From: an uncultured Clostridia bacterium
Lineage (GTDB): Bacteria > Bacillota > Clostridia > UBA1381
NCBI GenBank assembly: GCA_944393255.1
Contig: CALXZP010000060.1
Coordinates: forward strand, 1-54,469
Direction: 5' to 3'
Length of the DNA: 54,469 bases
Notes under the pieces: generated by a model
Database searches by the model: none
What the model was told of the DNA's origin: nothing
The model's input: the letters and a program-made list of their open reading frames with translations, nothing else
Shown: positions 1 through 7,528 of the stretch, piece by piece
Layout: each line of letters starts with the position of its first letter
How positions within the stretch are numbered: the stretch's first letter is position 1
Position numbers and translations under genes: made by a program

Positions 1-362
1 CCCCACTCGGCGCTTTTTTCCTCTGTATACCGTATCTCAACGGATTTTTTGGCAAATTCACGGTTTTCGCCGAAGCCGATGATAATATTATATGAAACGT
101 CTTTTATCTTTGGATCGGCTTTTAAAATATCATACTGTTCCTGCGTTAAGAATTTAAATCCGGCGTGCGCGCTTGTTCCCACCTGACGCATGGTGGAAAG
201 CTGAAAGGCGTCCATAACGCTGGCGCCGATCGTGAATAAGGTCGTAAACATCACAGTTGTCAGAATGACCGCCAAAACCGCAATGATGTTTCTGGTACGG
301 TTATTTTTTATCGAGCGTCCCGAAAGGCGGCGGAGCGCTTTTCTGCTGTTCACATTAAGCAT
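1..362 (-). CDS. FtsX-like ABC transporter permease, 5' part only
   Basis: This is the N-terminal 120 codons of a membrane permease that continues past the left edge of the window. The translation starts MLNVNSRKALRRLSGRS, has a basic juxtamembrane stretch (KNNRTRN), then one hydrophobic helix at about residues 26-46. An extracytoplasmic segment beginning FQLSTMRQVGTSAHAGFKFL follows. This is the usual beginning of FtsX/MacB-type permeases that pair with LolD/BceA-like ATPases. The ATG at 362 lies inside the end of the upstream ATPase gene, an 8-nt overlap, so the two are translationally coupled. Members of this family move peptides or lipoproteins, or act as sensors for antimicrobial peptides. 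The substrate here is not visible. Family assignment is firm; the exact subfamily is inferred from the neighbouring two-component pair. Confidence 0.85.
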   Translation of the reverse strand, partial: MLNVNSRKALRRLSGRSIKNNRTRNIIAVLAVILTTVMFTTLFTIGASVMDAFQLSTMRQVGTSAHAGFKFLTQEQYDILKADPKIKDVSYNIIIGFGENREFAKKSVEIRYTEEKSAEW

Positions 363-1032
363 TGCGGTCACCTACGATCCTGCCGTCCTCGATGCGGATG
401 ATCCTGTCCGCCATCTGTGCGATTTCCTCATTATGCGTGATCATGACAATTGTCTGCTTGAATTTATCGCTTGTTATCTTTAAAAGCCCGAGAACGTCAA
501 GACTCGTTTTGCTGTCGAGATTTCCTGTCGGTTCATCGGCGAGGATGATGGCGGGTTTTGTCGCAAGCGCGCGGGCGATCGCGACCCTTTGCTGCTGACC
601 GCCGGACAGCTGATTCGGCAGGCTGTTTGTTTTTGATGAAAGTCCCAATGTTTCAATGATACTGTCAATATGCGCTTTATCCACCCGGTTGCCGTCAAGC
701 TCTATCGGAAGGACGATATTTTCATACACGTTCAGCACCGGCACAAGGTTATAGCTCTGAAAAATAAAGCCTATCTTCCTGCGCCTGAAAATGGTAAGCG
801 CATCATCTTTCAGAGAAAATATCTCTTTTCCCGCCACTTTAACAGTTCCCGACGTTGGTCTGTCCAATCCTCCTATCATATGCAGAAGCGTTGACTTACC
901 GCTTCCCGATGTGCCGACGATGGCTGCAAATTCTCCGTCGTCTACGGAAAAATTCACGCCGTCGAGCGCTTTCACGGTAGTATCTCCGCTTCCGTAATAT
1001 TTCTTAAGGTCTTTTGTTTCAAGTATTCCCAT
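355..1032 (-). CDS. ABC transporter ATP-binding protein (LolD/BceA type)
   Basis: A 225-residue cytoplasmic ATPase that powers the FtsX-like permease encoded just downstream. The Walker A motif GTSGSGKST is at residues 40-48, the Q-loop at about 92, the signature LSGGQ at 142-146, Walker B IILADE at 162-167 followed by PTGNLDS, and the switch histidine at 200. The length and the PTGNLDS sequence are typical of the MacB/LolD/BceA group. The gene follows a histidine kinase and response regulator on the same strand, an arrangement known from bacitracin and lantibiotic resistance modules. A separate promoter with a direct repeat lies in the 111-nt gap before it, so this ABC pair is probably switched on by the adjacent response regulator. 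The target peptide is unknown. Confidence 0.93.
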   Translation of the reverse strand: MGILETKDLKKYYGSGDTTVKALDGVNFSVDDGEFAAIVGTSGSGKSTLLHMIGGLDRPTSGTVKVAGKEIFSLKDDALTIFRRRKIGFIFQSYNLVPVLNVYENIVLPIELDGNRVDKAHIDSIIETLGLSSKTNSLPNQLSGGQQQRVAIARALATKPAIILADEPTGNLDSKTSLDVLGLLKITSDKFKQTIVMITHNEEIAQMADRIIRIEDGRIVGDRNA

Positions 1033-1104
1033 AATACTGCCTCCGTTTCGTTCCCATAAAAAATGGGCTCATAGTTGTTAAGCTCTCCTTAACTTTATGA
1101 TCCC

Positions 1105-1139
1105 ATTATAGCAGGCAATTCTGTCTGAATTCTGTCTGA
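1105..1139 (-). promoter_or_regulatory. Activator-type promoter with 11-bp direct repeat
   Basis: Between the kinase stop and the ABC ATPase start, the minus strand carries TATAAT (1105-1110). Two perfect tandem copies of an 11-mer, ATTCTGTCTGA as read on the plus strand, lie at 1118-1128 and 1129-1139, covering the -35 position. No -35 consensus is present. OmpR-family regulators commonly bind direct repeats with 11-bp period over the -35 of activated promoters, so this is the likely site of the regulator encoded at 2061-2705. A GTTAAG-ctctc-CTTAAC dyad (1077-1093) lies in the leader. Confidence 0.6.
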
Positions 1140-1143
1140 AATC

Positions 1144-2064
1144 TTACAGTTTTGACATATTTGCATTTGTTTTCGGCAAAAACACGGAAAATGTTGACCC
1201 TTGATCTATCTTTGACGTCACCTTGATATAGCCGCCCTCTCTTGAAAGGATCTCGCGCGCAAGATAAAGCCCTATGCCTACGCCTTTTTCCTGCGATACC
1301 CTCGGCGAGCGGTAGAACCTTGAAAACACCTTTGCCGTTTCATCCTCGCTCATTCCGATGCCGCTGTCCGCAACATCTATCCGCACAAACATTTCATATT
1401 CCTGCGCTTTCACGCTGACCGTGCCGCCTTTGGGCGTGTATTTGACCGCGTTATCCAAAATGTTTGAAAGCGCCTCCAGCGTCCATTTCAGGTCAAAGCA
1501 CGCCGAAATACCGTCTGCTTTGCCGATAGACAGCTTTATATCCTTTTCCCGCGCCTGCGCCGTAAAGTCAAGCGCGCCCAGCAGTTTAGCGATACTTTCT
1601 TCTTTGGGTTCTACCGTTAAGATCCCGTTTTCAAGTCTTGACGTCTTTATAAGAGATGCAATTAAAAAGTTAAGCTTTTCGGTCTGCTGCTCAATTTGAC
1701 GTGCAAGCTTTTTGTCATTTTCATTCAGTGTTTTCGATTCACACAGCAGCTGGGCATATAAAAGGATATTTGCTGCCGGCGTTTTGGTTTGGTGGGAGAC
1801 GTCGCTCACCAAGGTCTTTATATTATCCTTTTCCGCCGTTATCCGGCGCCGGGCAGTCTTTCCAGCCGTAAGATAACGGTACATTTTCGATTCCAGTCTG
1901 GACAGGCGTTTTTCGCTGTACTCGCTTTCGGAAAAGCTGCCGTTTGCCGCCGACTCTATCATGTTGTCAAGACGTGAAATCAGCTCTGACATTCTCATGT
2001 ACATGACCGCAAGCGCGGCAAGAAGAATAATAATAACGGACGCCAAAAAATATATCATGTTCAT
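1144..2064 (-). CDS. Sensor histidine kinase, short-sensor type
   Basis: A 306-residue membrane kinase that passes phosphate to the response regulator encoded upstream. One hydrophobic helix occupies residues 4-23 and no sizeable extracytoplasmic domain follows, so stimulus sensing probably depends on a partner such as the ABC permease. The H-box histidine is His91 (SDVSHQTKTP), the N-box is LSNILDNAVKYTP, the G1 box DSGIGM and the G2 box GVGIGLYL. The start is set at the ATG overlapping the regulator's TGA (ATGA). An ATG two codons later has better spacing from the GGGAG. A longer reading upstream runs out of frame through the regulator gene and has no kinase homology. Sense and response chain: kinase, regulator, then ABC genes. 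Confidence 0.9.
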   Translation of the reverse strand: MNMIYFLASVIIILLAALAVMYMRMSELISRLDNMIESAANGSFSESEYSEKRLSRLESKMYRYLTAGKTARRRITAEKDNIKTLVSDVSHQTKTPAANILLYAQLLCESKTLNENDKKLARQIEQQTEKLNFLIASLIKTSRLENGILTVEPKEESIAKLLGALDFTAQAREKDIKLSIGKADGISACFDLKWTLEALSNILDNAVKYTPKGGTVSVKAQEYEMFVRIDVADSGIGMSEDETAKVFSRFYRSPRVSQEKGVGIGLYLAREILSREGGYIKVTSKIDQGSTFSVFLPKTNANMSKL

Positions 2065-2705
2065 TTCTCCCATACGTAGCCTAATCCGTAAACGGTTTTG
2101 AGCGGTATCCCCGGAAGCTTTTTGCGCAGACGCTTTACAGTGACTGACAGCGCGTTTTCCTCTACAAACTCCGCGCCGTCCGTCCACACCCTGTCGATAA
2201 GCAAATCCCGCGAAAGCGTCACGCCGCGATTGGCAACCAAAAGCTTTAACAGCCGCTGCTCGGTCTTGCTCAGCTCTACGGACACATTGTCCGCATAGAA
2301 AAGCATATTGTCAAAGTCAAAGGAAAATCCGCCCTCCTCAAATTTATTGCCGCCGCTCTGTCTGCGCCGGGCGACGGTGTTTATCCGCGCCCTCAGCACG
2401 GCAAGCGAAAATGGTTTTGTTATATAATCGTCCGCGCCGCTTTCAAGCCCCGTTACGATATCGATCTCCATATCGTTCGCCGTCAAAAATATGATGGGGA
2501 CACTGCTTGTTTTCCGAATTTTTTTGCAGAGATCGATCCCGTTTCCGTCAGGCAGGTTTATATCGAGAATGATAAGATCAATGCCTGCGTCCAGCTTGTC
2601 CTCGGCCTCGGCTATCGAGTATGCCTGTATCGTGCTGTCACCGGCAAGAGATAACGCTATCCCGTTATTTAATGCGGCGTCATCCTCAACAATTAAAATT
2701 TTCAA
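2061..2705 (-). CDS. OmpR-family response regulator
   Basis: A 214-residue transcription factor with an N-terminal receiver domain and C-terminal winged helix. Acidic residues at 8-9 (VEDD), the phosphoacceptor Asp48 (IILDINLPDG), Thr at about 75 and Lys97 (ITKPF) complete the receiver active site. The C-terminal half has the winged-helix pattern SKTEQRLLKLL...RDLLIDRVWTD...VTVKRLRKKL. The start codon appears to be TTG, placed 9 nt after AAGGAG; the only nearby ATG is out of frame. The gene overlaps the kinase by 4 nt. It probably controls the promoter at 1105-1139 and thereby the ABC ATPase and permease. Confidence 0.92.
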   Translation of the reverse strand: MKILIVEDDAALNNGIALSLAGDSTIQAYSIAEAEDKLDAGIDLIILDINLPDGNGIDLCKKIRKTSSVPIIFLTANDMEIDIVTGLESGADDYITKPFSLAVLRARINTVARRRQSGGNKFEEGGFSFDFDNMLFYADNVSVELSKTEQRLLKLLVANRGVTLSRDLLIDRVWTDGAEFVEENALSVTVKRLRKKLPGIPLKTVYGLGYVWEK

Positions 2706-2748
2706 ACTTCATCGCTCCTTGACATGGTTGTTTATATTTAATAGGCGC

Positions 2749-3447
2749 TCAAAGTCTGTCCCTGAGCCAGAGTCTGAAAAACTCAAGCTGCGGCTCGGTA
2801 TGGAACCAGTGTTCTCCGCCCTTTTGTTCTGTTAGCTCACATCCGAATTTGTCCGCAAATCCTTTTACATAGGCGCGTTCGCATAAGGTATCCGTTTCAC
2901 CCCTTAGGATATAGGTTCTATGAGACCATTTGGTGATCGGATGATTTTTTACATATTCGTAATACGGAAAATATAAGGTTTCAATATCATTTTCCACTGT
3001 TACTTTTTCTCTGAACTGCTGCTCATTTATATTGCAGTATTTCATCAGATTATGTATGATGCGTTCCATATCTGTAACAGGAGAGAGAAAAAACACCTTG
3101 TCTATGCCAAGATCCGCAAAAGTAAGCAGTTCAAAATATGCGCCCATACTGCATCCGAAAAGAGAAATTTCTCTTGCATGCGTTTTTGCGTATTCGTACA
3201 TATACGTTAATTCTTTTACACATTCGTCCGGCATAATAAAGTCTGTTTCGTAAACTCTTTCACCATGCTGAGGCAGATCAAAGCTTAAAACCTGATACCC
3301 CTTTTTTATTGCCTCATCTGCAAGAACCCACATACAGTCATCTATTTTAGAGGAATGACTTCCGTGTGCGGCAATGATAATTTTATCGCTTTGCTCTCCC
3401 CAAATGATCGCGGGAATTCCGTTGATTTTTATTTTGTTTAAATTCAT
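2749..3447 (-). CDS. Alpha/beta hydrolase
   Basis: A 232-residue soluble hydrolase of unknown substrate. The oxyanion-hole region is IIAAHGSHSSK, the nucleophile elbow is G-C-S-M-G with Ser100, the likely acid is the Asp in GETDTLCE, and the catalytic His is in GGEHWFHTEP near the C-terminus. No signal peptide is present. The ATG is preceded by AAGGAG at good spacing. It begins 43 nt upstream of the response regulator on the same strand and follows another alpha/beta hydrolase by 23 nt, so the two hydrolases are probably cotranscribed. They are not close copies: the elbow and lid sequences differ. Esterase, thioesterase or peptidase activity are all possible. Confidence 0.85.
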   Translation of the reverse strand: MNLNKIKINGIPAIIWGEQSDKIIIAAHGSHSSKIDDCMWVLADEAIKKGYQVLSFDLPQHGERVYETDFIMPDECVKELTYMYEYAKTHAREISLFGCSMGAYFELLTFADLGIDKVFFLSPVTDMERIIHNLMKYCNINEQQFREKVTVENDIETLYFPYYEYVKNHPITKWSHRTYILRGETDTLCERAYVKGFADKFGCELTEQKGGEHWFHTEPQLEFFRLWLRDRL

Positions 3448-3470
3448 TTTACTGCTCCTTAAGATATAAC

Positions 3471-4106
3471 TTATCCTATTGATTTTGATAAGTCATAGTA
3501 TTCATCTAATATTTTTGCCAAAGCCTCCGGGGCTTCTTCGTTTACAGCATGACCGGCATTTTCAATGATTTTTAATTCCGCACTTTTTATGTTTTGCGAC
3601 AGGAAATACGCTGATTTCATATTTGCATTATCCTTTTCTCCGCAAATAACCAGCGCGGGACACTTGATATTTTGTACTCTGCCGCTGAAATCCAAGTTTT
3701 TCATAGAATTTGCTAAAATGAATGTATCCTTTTTATTAAACGCCATATTCTCAAAAACAGATTTCGGCAAAAATCTAAAAATCATATTTTGAAACGCAAA
3801 CGCCGCTTTCGGAATTTTATACGGCGTGCCTATCAACATCAACGTTTTCACTTTCTCCGGAAAGTCCATGGCGTAATTCAATGCCAAAATACCGCCCAAT
3901 GAAATGCCGCATAAATGAATTTGTTCGTCGATTCTGTTACAGTATTCTGTGAATGAGGAATATAGGTTATTATAGCTCGCTTCTTTTCCGTTAAGAAGTG
4001 AAGACAGGTCAGGACATAGTATATCATTATTATTTTTCATATATAAAACGGTTTCCGTCCAGCTTGCCGCTTTATGTCCCGAACCATGTATGAGAATTGT
4101 TTTCAT
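3471..4106 (-). CDS. Alpha/beta hydrolase
   Basis: A 211-residue hydrolase. It starts MKTILIHGSGHKAASWTE, which supplies the HG oxyanion motif within ten residues of the start. The nucleophile is Ser69 in GISLGG, the acid Asp lies in CGEKDNANM, and the catalytic His lies in ENAGHAVNEEAP. The ATG at 4106 was chosen over an upstream one because AGGAGG sits 8 nt before it. The shape matches the MenH/BioH-like group of small hydrolases, but the substrate cannot be named. It lies between a GNAT gene and the second hydrolase in an AT-rich accessory run. Confidence 0.87.
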   Translation of the reverse strand: MKTILIHGSGHKAASWTETVLYMKNNNDILCPDLSSLLNGKEASYNNLYSSFTEYCNRIDEQIHLCGISLGGILALNYAMDFPEKVKTLMLIGTPYKIPKAAFAFQNMIFRFLPKSVFENMAFNKKDTFILANSMKNLDFSGRVQNIKCPALVICGEKDNANMKSAYFLSQNIKSAELKIIENAGHAVNEEAPEALAKILDEYYDLSKSIG

Positions 4107-4140
4107 TCTATATTCCTCCTCAATGATTTTATTCAAATGT

Positions 4141-4575
4141 TTACCGTTCAAATTTCATGGGAGTGTATCTCATACCGTCAGTTAGCTGTTCGGTGTCCGT
4201 GTCCACAAAACCAAGTTTATGATATATGGGGACTGCATATGGAGAAGAATTTACGGTGATGATACTATTTTGATTGTTTATTAGAATATGCTCCCATAGC
4301 TTTCTACCGATACCTTGTCTATGGTACTTTGCTTTTACAAAGAAACAGCAAACATGTTTTCGGTTTTCATTTGTGGCAATAACTCCTTTTAATTCACCGT
4401 TATCATATGCACCCCAGAACTCTAAAGAATTGATAATATCCTTGTTCTCAATAAATTTTTTAAATGATTCTATACCCTCATCTGAATAATCGGGAGCCTC
4501 GAACTGCAGAAATGTTGTCCAAATAAGATTAACTGCCTCGGAGATTTGAGTTCTATCAATTTTTTTAATTTCCAT
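4141..4575 (-). CDS. GNAT family N-acetyltransferase
   Basis: A 144-residue acetyl-CoA-dependent acetyltransferase. The acetyl-CoA binding loop is visible as VKAKYHRQGIGRKLWEHI (the R/Q-x-x-G-x-G/A motif). After it come the beta strand with NSSPYAVPIYHKLGF and a C-terminal MRYTPMKFER, as in putative acetyltransferases of this size. The start was set at the ATG at 4575, behind GAGG; an upstream extension is basic and adds no domain. An extended -10 promoter lies about 80 nt upstream. Substrate unknown; small-molecule or protein N-acetylation are both possible. Confidence 0.88.
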   Translation of the reverse strand: MEIKKIDRTQISEAVNLIWTTFLQFEAPDYSDEGIESFKKFIENKDIINSLEFWGAYDNGELKGVIATNENRKHVCCFFVKAKYHRQGIGRKLWEHILINNQNSIITVNSSPYAVPIYHKLGFVDTDTEQLTDGMRYTPMKFER

Positions 4576-4653
4576 ATTCAACCTCACAATCCAATGTTTG
4601 ATTCTTTTAAATACAAAAGACTTTTTTATAATCCTTAACAAAACTAAGAATTA

Positions 4654-4662
4654 ATTATAGCA
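4654..4662 (-). promoter_or_regulatory. Extended -10 promoter (TGCTATAAT)
   Basis: On the minus strand TGCTATAAT fits an extended -10 element. No good -35 lies 17 nt upstream. It would give a leader of about 70 nt for the GNAT gene at 4575 and the hydrolases behind it. The region 4576-4727 holds nothing else recognisable. Confidence 0.45.
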
Positions 4663-4727
4663 GGATTATGTAATACTTTGCCATGGTAGTTTTTAGTTCA
4701 TCCATAAATCTTTCGATTATGTGAATT

Positions 4728-5363
4728 TTATCTGATTTGTTTTATAGGATGTCTTATAACTGTTTTCAATCTGCTTGGATCGCATTTTCTCGGATCGCTT
4801 AAATATATCTCATGGTGGTATCTTGTATCAGTAGTATCTAATTCATACCCATTTTCTTTCATATAATCGTGCATTAAATCAACGGTGGCAGGTTCGTCAT
4901 CATAAGGGCCTATGTGCATACATTGAACGCAGACTCCCTCATCATAGGGGAAGAACTCCACTTTGGAAAAATTCTGTTTTTTCTTTTTAGTTGCTTCTTT
5001 AACTGCCCACTCAAAATCTTCCTTCGTTACAAAATCCGGCAGCCGGATCATTGATATAAAGTGCATATCCGCTTTTCTGTTATAATCAAGACCTTCTGTA
5101 TCTTCCTGCCACCAAAGTCCCTCAAGCGGCGGCACTACATATTCAAAGAAGCCTTCGATTTTATGTGTTCCTTTGTAGCTCATCTTTATGGTAAAGGCGA
5201 TGCCATACAACAAGCCGATTGAGCTTTTGTATTCTCCGTTTTCCTTATTAGGATTTCCTTTTCCCCTTACTGCAATATAATTCATTTTAGGGATCTCTAT
5301 AATACCGGGCTTGTTCTTCGGCATATAAAATTCCTTATATTCTTTTTTGTAATCAAAAGCCAT
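4728..5363 (-). CDS. GyrI-like small-molecule-binding protein
   Basis: A 211-residue soluble protein with the GyrI-like fold. It has the typical opening (KKEYKEFYMPKNKPGIIEIPKMNYIAVRGKGNPN), a central LEGLWW segment, and the late CVQCMHIGPYDDEPATVDLMHDYMKENGYE stretch followed by the HHEIYLSDPRK motif near the end. Family members bind small molecules and are found alone or fused to AraC/MerR regulators; stand-alone forms are sometimes hydrolases or chaperone-like. No DNA-binding domain is present here. Its ATG follows AAGGAG. It sits 28 nt downstream of the VOC protein on the same strand, consistent with a shared transcript. Ligand unknown. Confidence 0.87.
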   Translation of the reverse strand: MAFDYKKEYKEFYMPKNKPGIIEIPKMNYIAVRGKGNPNKENGEYKSSIGLLYGIAFTIKMSYKGTHKIEGFFEYVVPPLEGLWWQEDTEGLDYNRKADMHFISMIRLPDFVTKEDFEWAVKEATKKKKQNFSKVEFFPYDEGVCVQCMHIGPYDDEPATVDLMHDYMKENGYELDTTDTRYHHEIYLSDPRKCDPSRLKTVIRHPIKQIR

Positions 5364-5391
5364 TTTGTTTACTCCTTATCAGACAATTATT

Positions 5392-5850
5392 TTATCGCAT
5401 ACAGGCATTTATAAATTTCATAGGTACATCCATTCGCTTTGCGGTCTGTTCCGGCGTCATTCCGCTGTCCAAAAAGCGTTTGCATACAGCCTTCATATTT
5501 TCTCCAACTTCGATAATATACTTATCCGGATCATAGAAGCGGACGACCCGCTGTCCCCACGAATGCTCTATGATCGGGTGGACATATTCAATATCACATT
5601 CCTTCAGCTTATCAGCGAACTTATCAAAATCATCTTCTTCAAAGTAAATTTCAAAATTGTTGCCGCCAAAAGAAATATCATCTGTGCCGATAAATTCTTT
5701 ATATGTTTCAAGCGTTTGCAGGGCTAAACCGCCTGTCAGAGTCTTATTTGCTCCAAAGTCCATAATGACATGAAGTCCAAAGACTCTTTTATAGAATTCA
5801 ACCGATCTGTCTATATCAGTCACTACCAGCATAGGATTTTTTAATTTCAT
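5392..5850 (-). CDS. VOC (glyoxalase/bleomycin-resistance) family protein
   Basis: A 152-residue protein with the vicinal oxygen chelate fold. The first beta-alpha-beta unit is MLVVTDIDRSVEFYKRVFGLHV and the second includes HPIIEHSWGQRVVRFYDPDKYIIEVGE. The final Glu of IIEVGE is at the usual metal-ligand position. After the VOC domain comes a short extra tail, DSGMTPEQTAKRMDVPMKFINACM, that looks like a small helical element found in some clostridial members. Function could be a lyase, dioxygenase or binding protein; the substrate is not visible. A GGAGG ribosome site precedes the ATG. Confidence 0.88.
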   Translation of the reverse strand: MKLKNPMLVVTDIDRSVEFYKRVFGLHVIMDFGANKTLTGGLALQTLETYKEFIGTDDISFGGNNFEIYFEEDDFDKFADKLKECDIEYVHPIIEHSWGQRVVRFYDPDKYIIEVGENMKAVCKRFLDSGMTPEQTAKRMDVPMKFINACMR

Positions 5851-5877
5851 TCTCGTTTCCTCCGTATATATGTGCTG

Positions 5878-6291
5878 TTATTTCCGATTGGGCTTTCTTT
5901 TAACAGCCAGCAGTTTCATATAGTCATCAAATTCACAAGTATCAGACGGCTCAAACATCACCCATTTTCCGTCGCGATAAGTTTTTGACTCATCATATCG
6001 CCTGCAAACGGAGCAGGAAAGCGTATCTCTTATGTCATCAAATTTTGCTCTTTCGTCTTTGCCGAAAATAATCATAAAACCGATGCAATTCTTTTTTGCA
6101 TATAGACTGCAAAGCGTTTTCCCGCCTCTGCGGTACTTATATTCATAAGTCCAGTTCTTACCGCCTGTGTTCCATAGCCGTTCCATATCGTATTTTTTGT
6201 CGATCGCCGAACATAACTCATGCCAGACGTCAAATAAAGATTGTCCGAGCAATTCCGTCAAAGCTGATCGATCGGGAATATTCTCAAGCAT
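5878..6291 (-). CDS. DUF3788 family protein
   Basis: A 137-residue cytoplasmic protein of unknown function. It matches the DUF3788 pattern: LWHELC-like helix (FDVWHELCSAIDKKY), WNTGGKNWTYEYKYRRGGKTLCSLY, then IGFMIIFGKDERAKFDD and the C-terminal KTYRDGKWVMFEP. The fold is predicted to resemble the YdhG/DUF1801 type, proposed to bind small ligands, but no reaction is known. The ATG at 6291 follows AGGAGGAGC and is preferred over an upstream in-frame codon with no ribosome site. Neighbours are similar small-domain proteins on the same strand. Confidence 0.82.
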   Translation of the reverse strand: MLENIPDRSALTELLGQSLFDVWHELCSAIDKKYDMERLWNTGGKNWTYEYKYRRGGKTLCSLYAKKNCIGFMIIFGKDERAKFDDIRDTLSCSVCRRYDESKTYRDGKWVMFEPSDTCEFDDYMKLLAVKRKPNRK

Positions 6292-6317
6292 TTTAGCTCC
6301 TCCTTGAATTAGAATTA

Positions 6318-6489
6318 TTATAAGATCCATGCGATAATAGCAATCGTGCAAATCAACAGTATTCCTATACTAAATACAACTATCACCTTTTTAACCTTTT
6401 TTCTTCCTTTTACGGCTGAATCAATTTTATCGGCAAACAGAGCGCAAACTATTGCAGCTATTATTAACAATATAGAAACGATCTTCATA
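6318..6489 (-). pseudogene. Small two-helix membrane protein, apparent 1-nt frameshift
   Basis: An AAGGAG ribosome site and ATG (6489) open the frame MKI. Continuing strictly, the frame stops after 20 codons. If one base is skipped right after the third codon, the frame runs on through VSILLIIAAIVCALFADKI, a basic linker (KGRKKVKKV) and a second hydrophobic helix ending IIAWIL, stopping at 6318. The result would be a 56-residue protein with two membrane segments. The good ribosome site and coherent hydrophobic pattern suggest a real gene with a single-base insertion, or a sequencing error. Spacing and strand fit the neighbouring small genes. No family recognised. Confidence 0.5.
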
Positions 6490-6528
6490 TTTTTTCTCCT
6501 TAATTCTTAATTTGTTACTCTGTGTATT

Positions 6529-6861
6529 CTATCCTTTTAAATTCTCCAAAGCAGAAGGATCATTTTCGATAATTGCTTTAATGGTTTGACAGGTGTCTAA
6601 TTCAGAACAGTCGCCGCAGATGGAGACGCCTTTATTCAATGCACATTTTCTGATTTCACATATATTCTCACAGAATACTGTTTTTACTCCCTTCGCGCGG
6701 CAGCCCTCGCAGTTGATGTGCTCCGGCAGAATAGGGGCGTTATTTAATTCCGCCCATAGCCGCGCTGTTTTCTCCCGCAAAGCCTGATCATCATTGACAG
6801 TCGCAAGATATGCGTCGCATTTTTCGCAATCCAATCCGCAGTATCCGATCATATCTTTCAT
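6529..6861 (-). CDS. DUF3795 family cysteine-rich protein
   Basis: A 110-residue protein starting MKDMIGYCGLDCEKCDAYLAT. The CGLDCxxC opening is the hallmark of DUF3795. Further Cys pairs follow at CEGCRAKG, FCENICEIRKC and GVSICGDCSELDTC, giving about a dozen cysteines that probably bind zinc or an iron-sulfur cluster. The function of the family is unknown. The ATG at 6861 is preceded by AGGAGG at 9 nt; the TTG-started longer frame overlaps this site and is rejected. It belongs to the same minus-strand run of single-domain accessory genes. Confidence 0.87.
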   Translation of the reverse strand: MKDMIGYCGLDCEKCDAYLATVNDDQALREKTARLWAELNNAPILPEHINCEGCRAKGVKTVFCENICEIRKCALNKGVSICGDCSELDTCQTIKAIIENDPSALENLKG

Positions 6862-6901
6862 AGTTATGTACCTCCTAATCAATTGCCTCAGTTCTGTTTG
6901 G

Positions 6902-7078
6902 TTATGAAATTACAGAGTCAATTTGACTTTCTATATCGTCTTTTATATCATCTATAGTTTCCTTTACCTGTTCTTCGCTCATTTCATTTCCGTTTTCATC
7001 ATAATTATTGGAATAAACGCAGCCCGATATGGAGAATATCAGGCTTATCATTAGAAATACTAATATAATTTTTTTCAT
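6902..7078 (-). CDS. Small lipoprotein
   Basis: A 58-residue predicted lipoprotein. It has a Lys-Lys start, a hydrophobic core (IILVFLMISLIFSIS) and a lipobox I-S-G-C, so Cys20 would be lipidated and the remaining 38 residues lie outside the membrane. The mature part is strongly acidic (NYDENGNEMSEEQVKE, then DDIKDDIESQID) and probably helical. GAGGG lies 7 nt before the ATG. No family recognised. It may act with the DUF3784 membrane protein encoded just upstream. Confidence 0.7.
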   Translation of the reverse strand: MKKIILVFLMISLIFSISGCVYSNNYDENGNEMSEEQVKETIDDIKDDIESQIDSVIS

Positions 7079-7127
7079 TTCGAAACCCTCATCGCAATAA
7101 TTTTCATACACCTTTTATTATCGTTTT

Positions 7128-7472
7128 TTAGTTGTTTACTTTGGCTTTTTTTCTGATGTATACGCCCGCCGCAATAACGGCTGCAATAAGCACAGCCAAC
7201 AAAATAAATATCGGTATCAGCATATCTGTTTCGCTCATTATCCCGGATTCGGCTTTATAACCCATATATGCAATAGTGCAAAGAAATACGCAGCATATGA
7301 TGCATATAACTCCCGCGGCGCTGCATACCTTCTTTTCATCATACTTTTTCTTTTCATCTTCGGATAAAGTATTATATCCGGCAATAAGCCGCTTGCCTTT
7401 TCCGCACAGCAGAAAAATACCTGCCGTTAAAAATAATAATGCAATGATAAGTATGATTATTTCTGTGATCAT
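7128..7472 (-). CDS. DUF3784 membrane protein
   Basis: A 114-residue integral membrane protein with three hydrophobic segments: about residues 3-23, 50-70 and 85-106. Between the first and second is the diagnostic GKGKRLIAGYNTLSEDEKKKYD, followed by EKKVC, which defines DUF3784. The function is unknown. The family is common in Firmicutes, often in tandem or beside small lipoproteins as here. The start has GGGAG about 10 nt upstream. Likely translated from the same message as the flavin reductase and the genes downstream. Confidence 0.88.
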   Translation of the reverse strand: MITEIIILIIALLFLTAGIFLLCGKGKRLIAGYNTLSEDEKKKYDEKKVCSAAGVICIICCVFLCTIAYMGYKAESGIMSETDMLIPIFILLAVLIAAVIAAGVYIRKKAKVNN

Positions 7473-7528
7473 GTAATATAGACTCCCGTTATAAATTTTT
7501 CATTTTATATGTTCAGGCAGAACATCCA

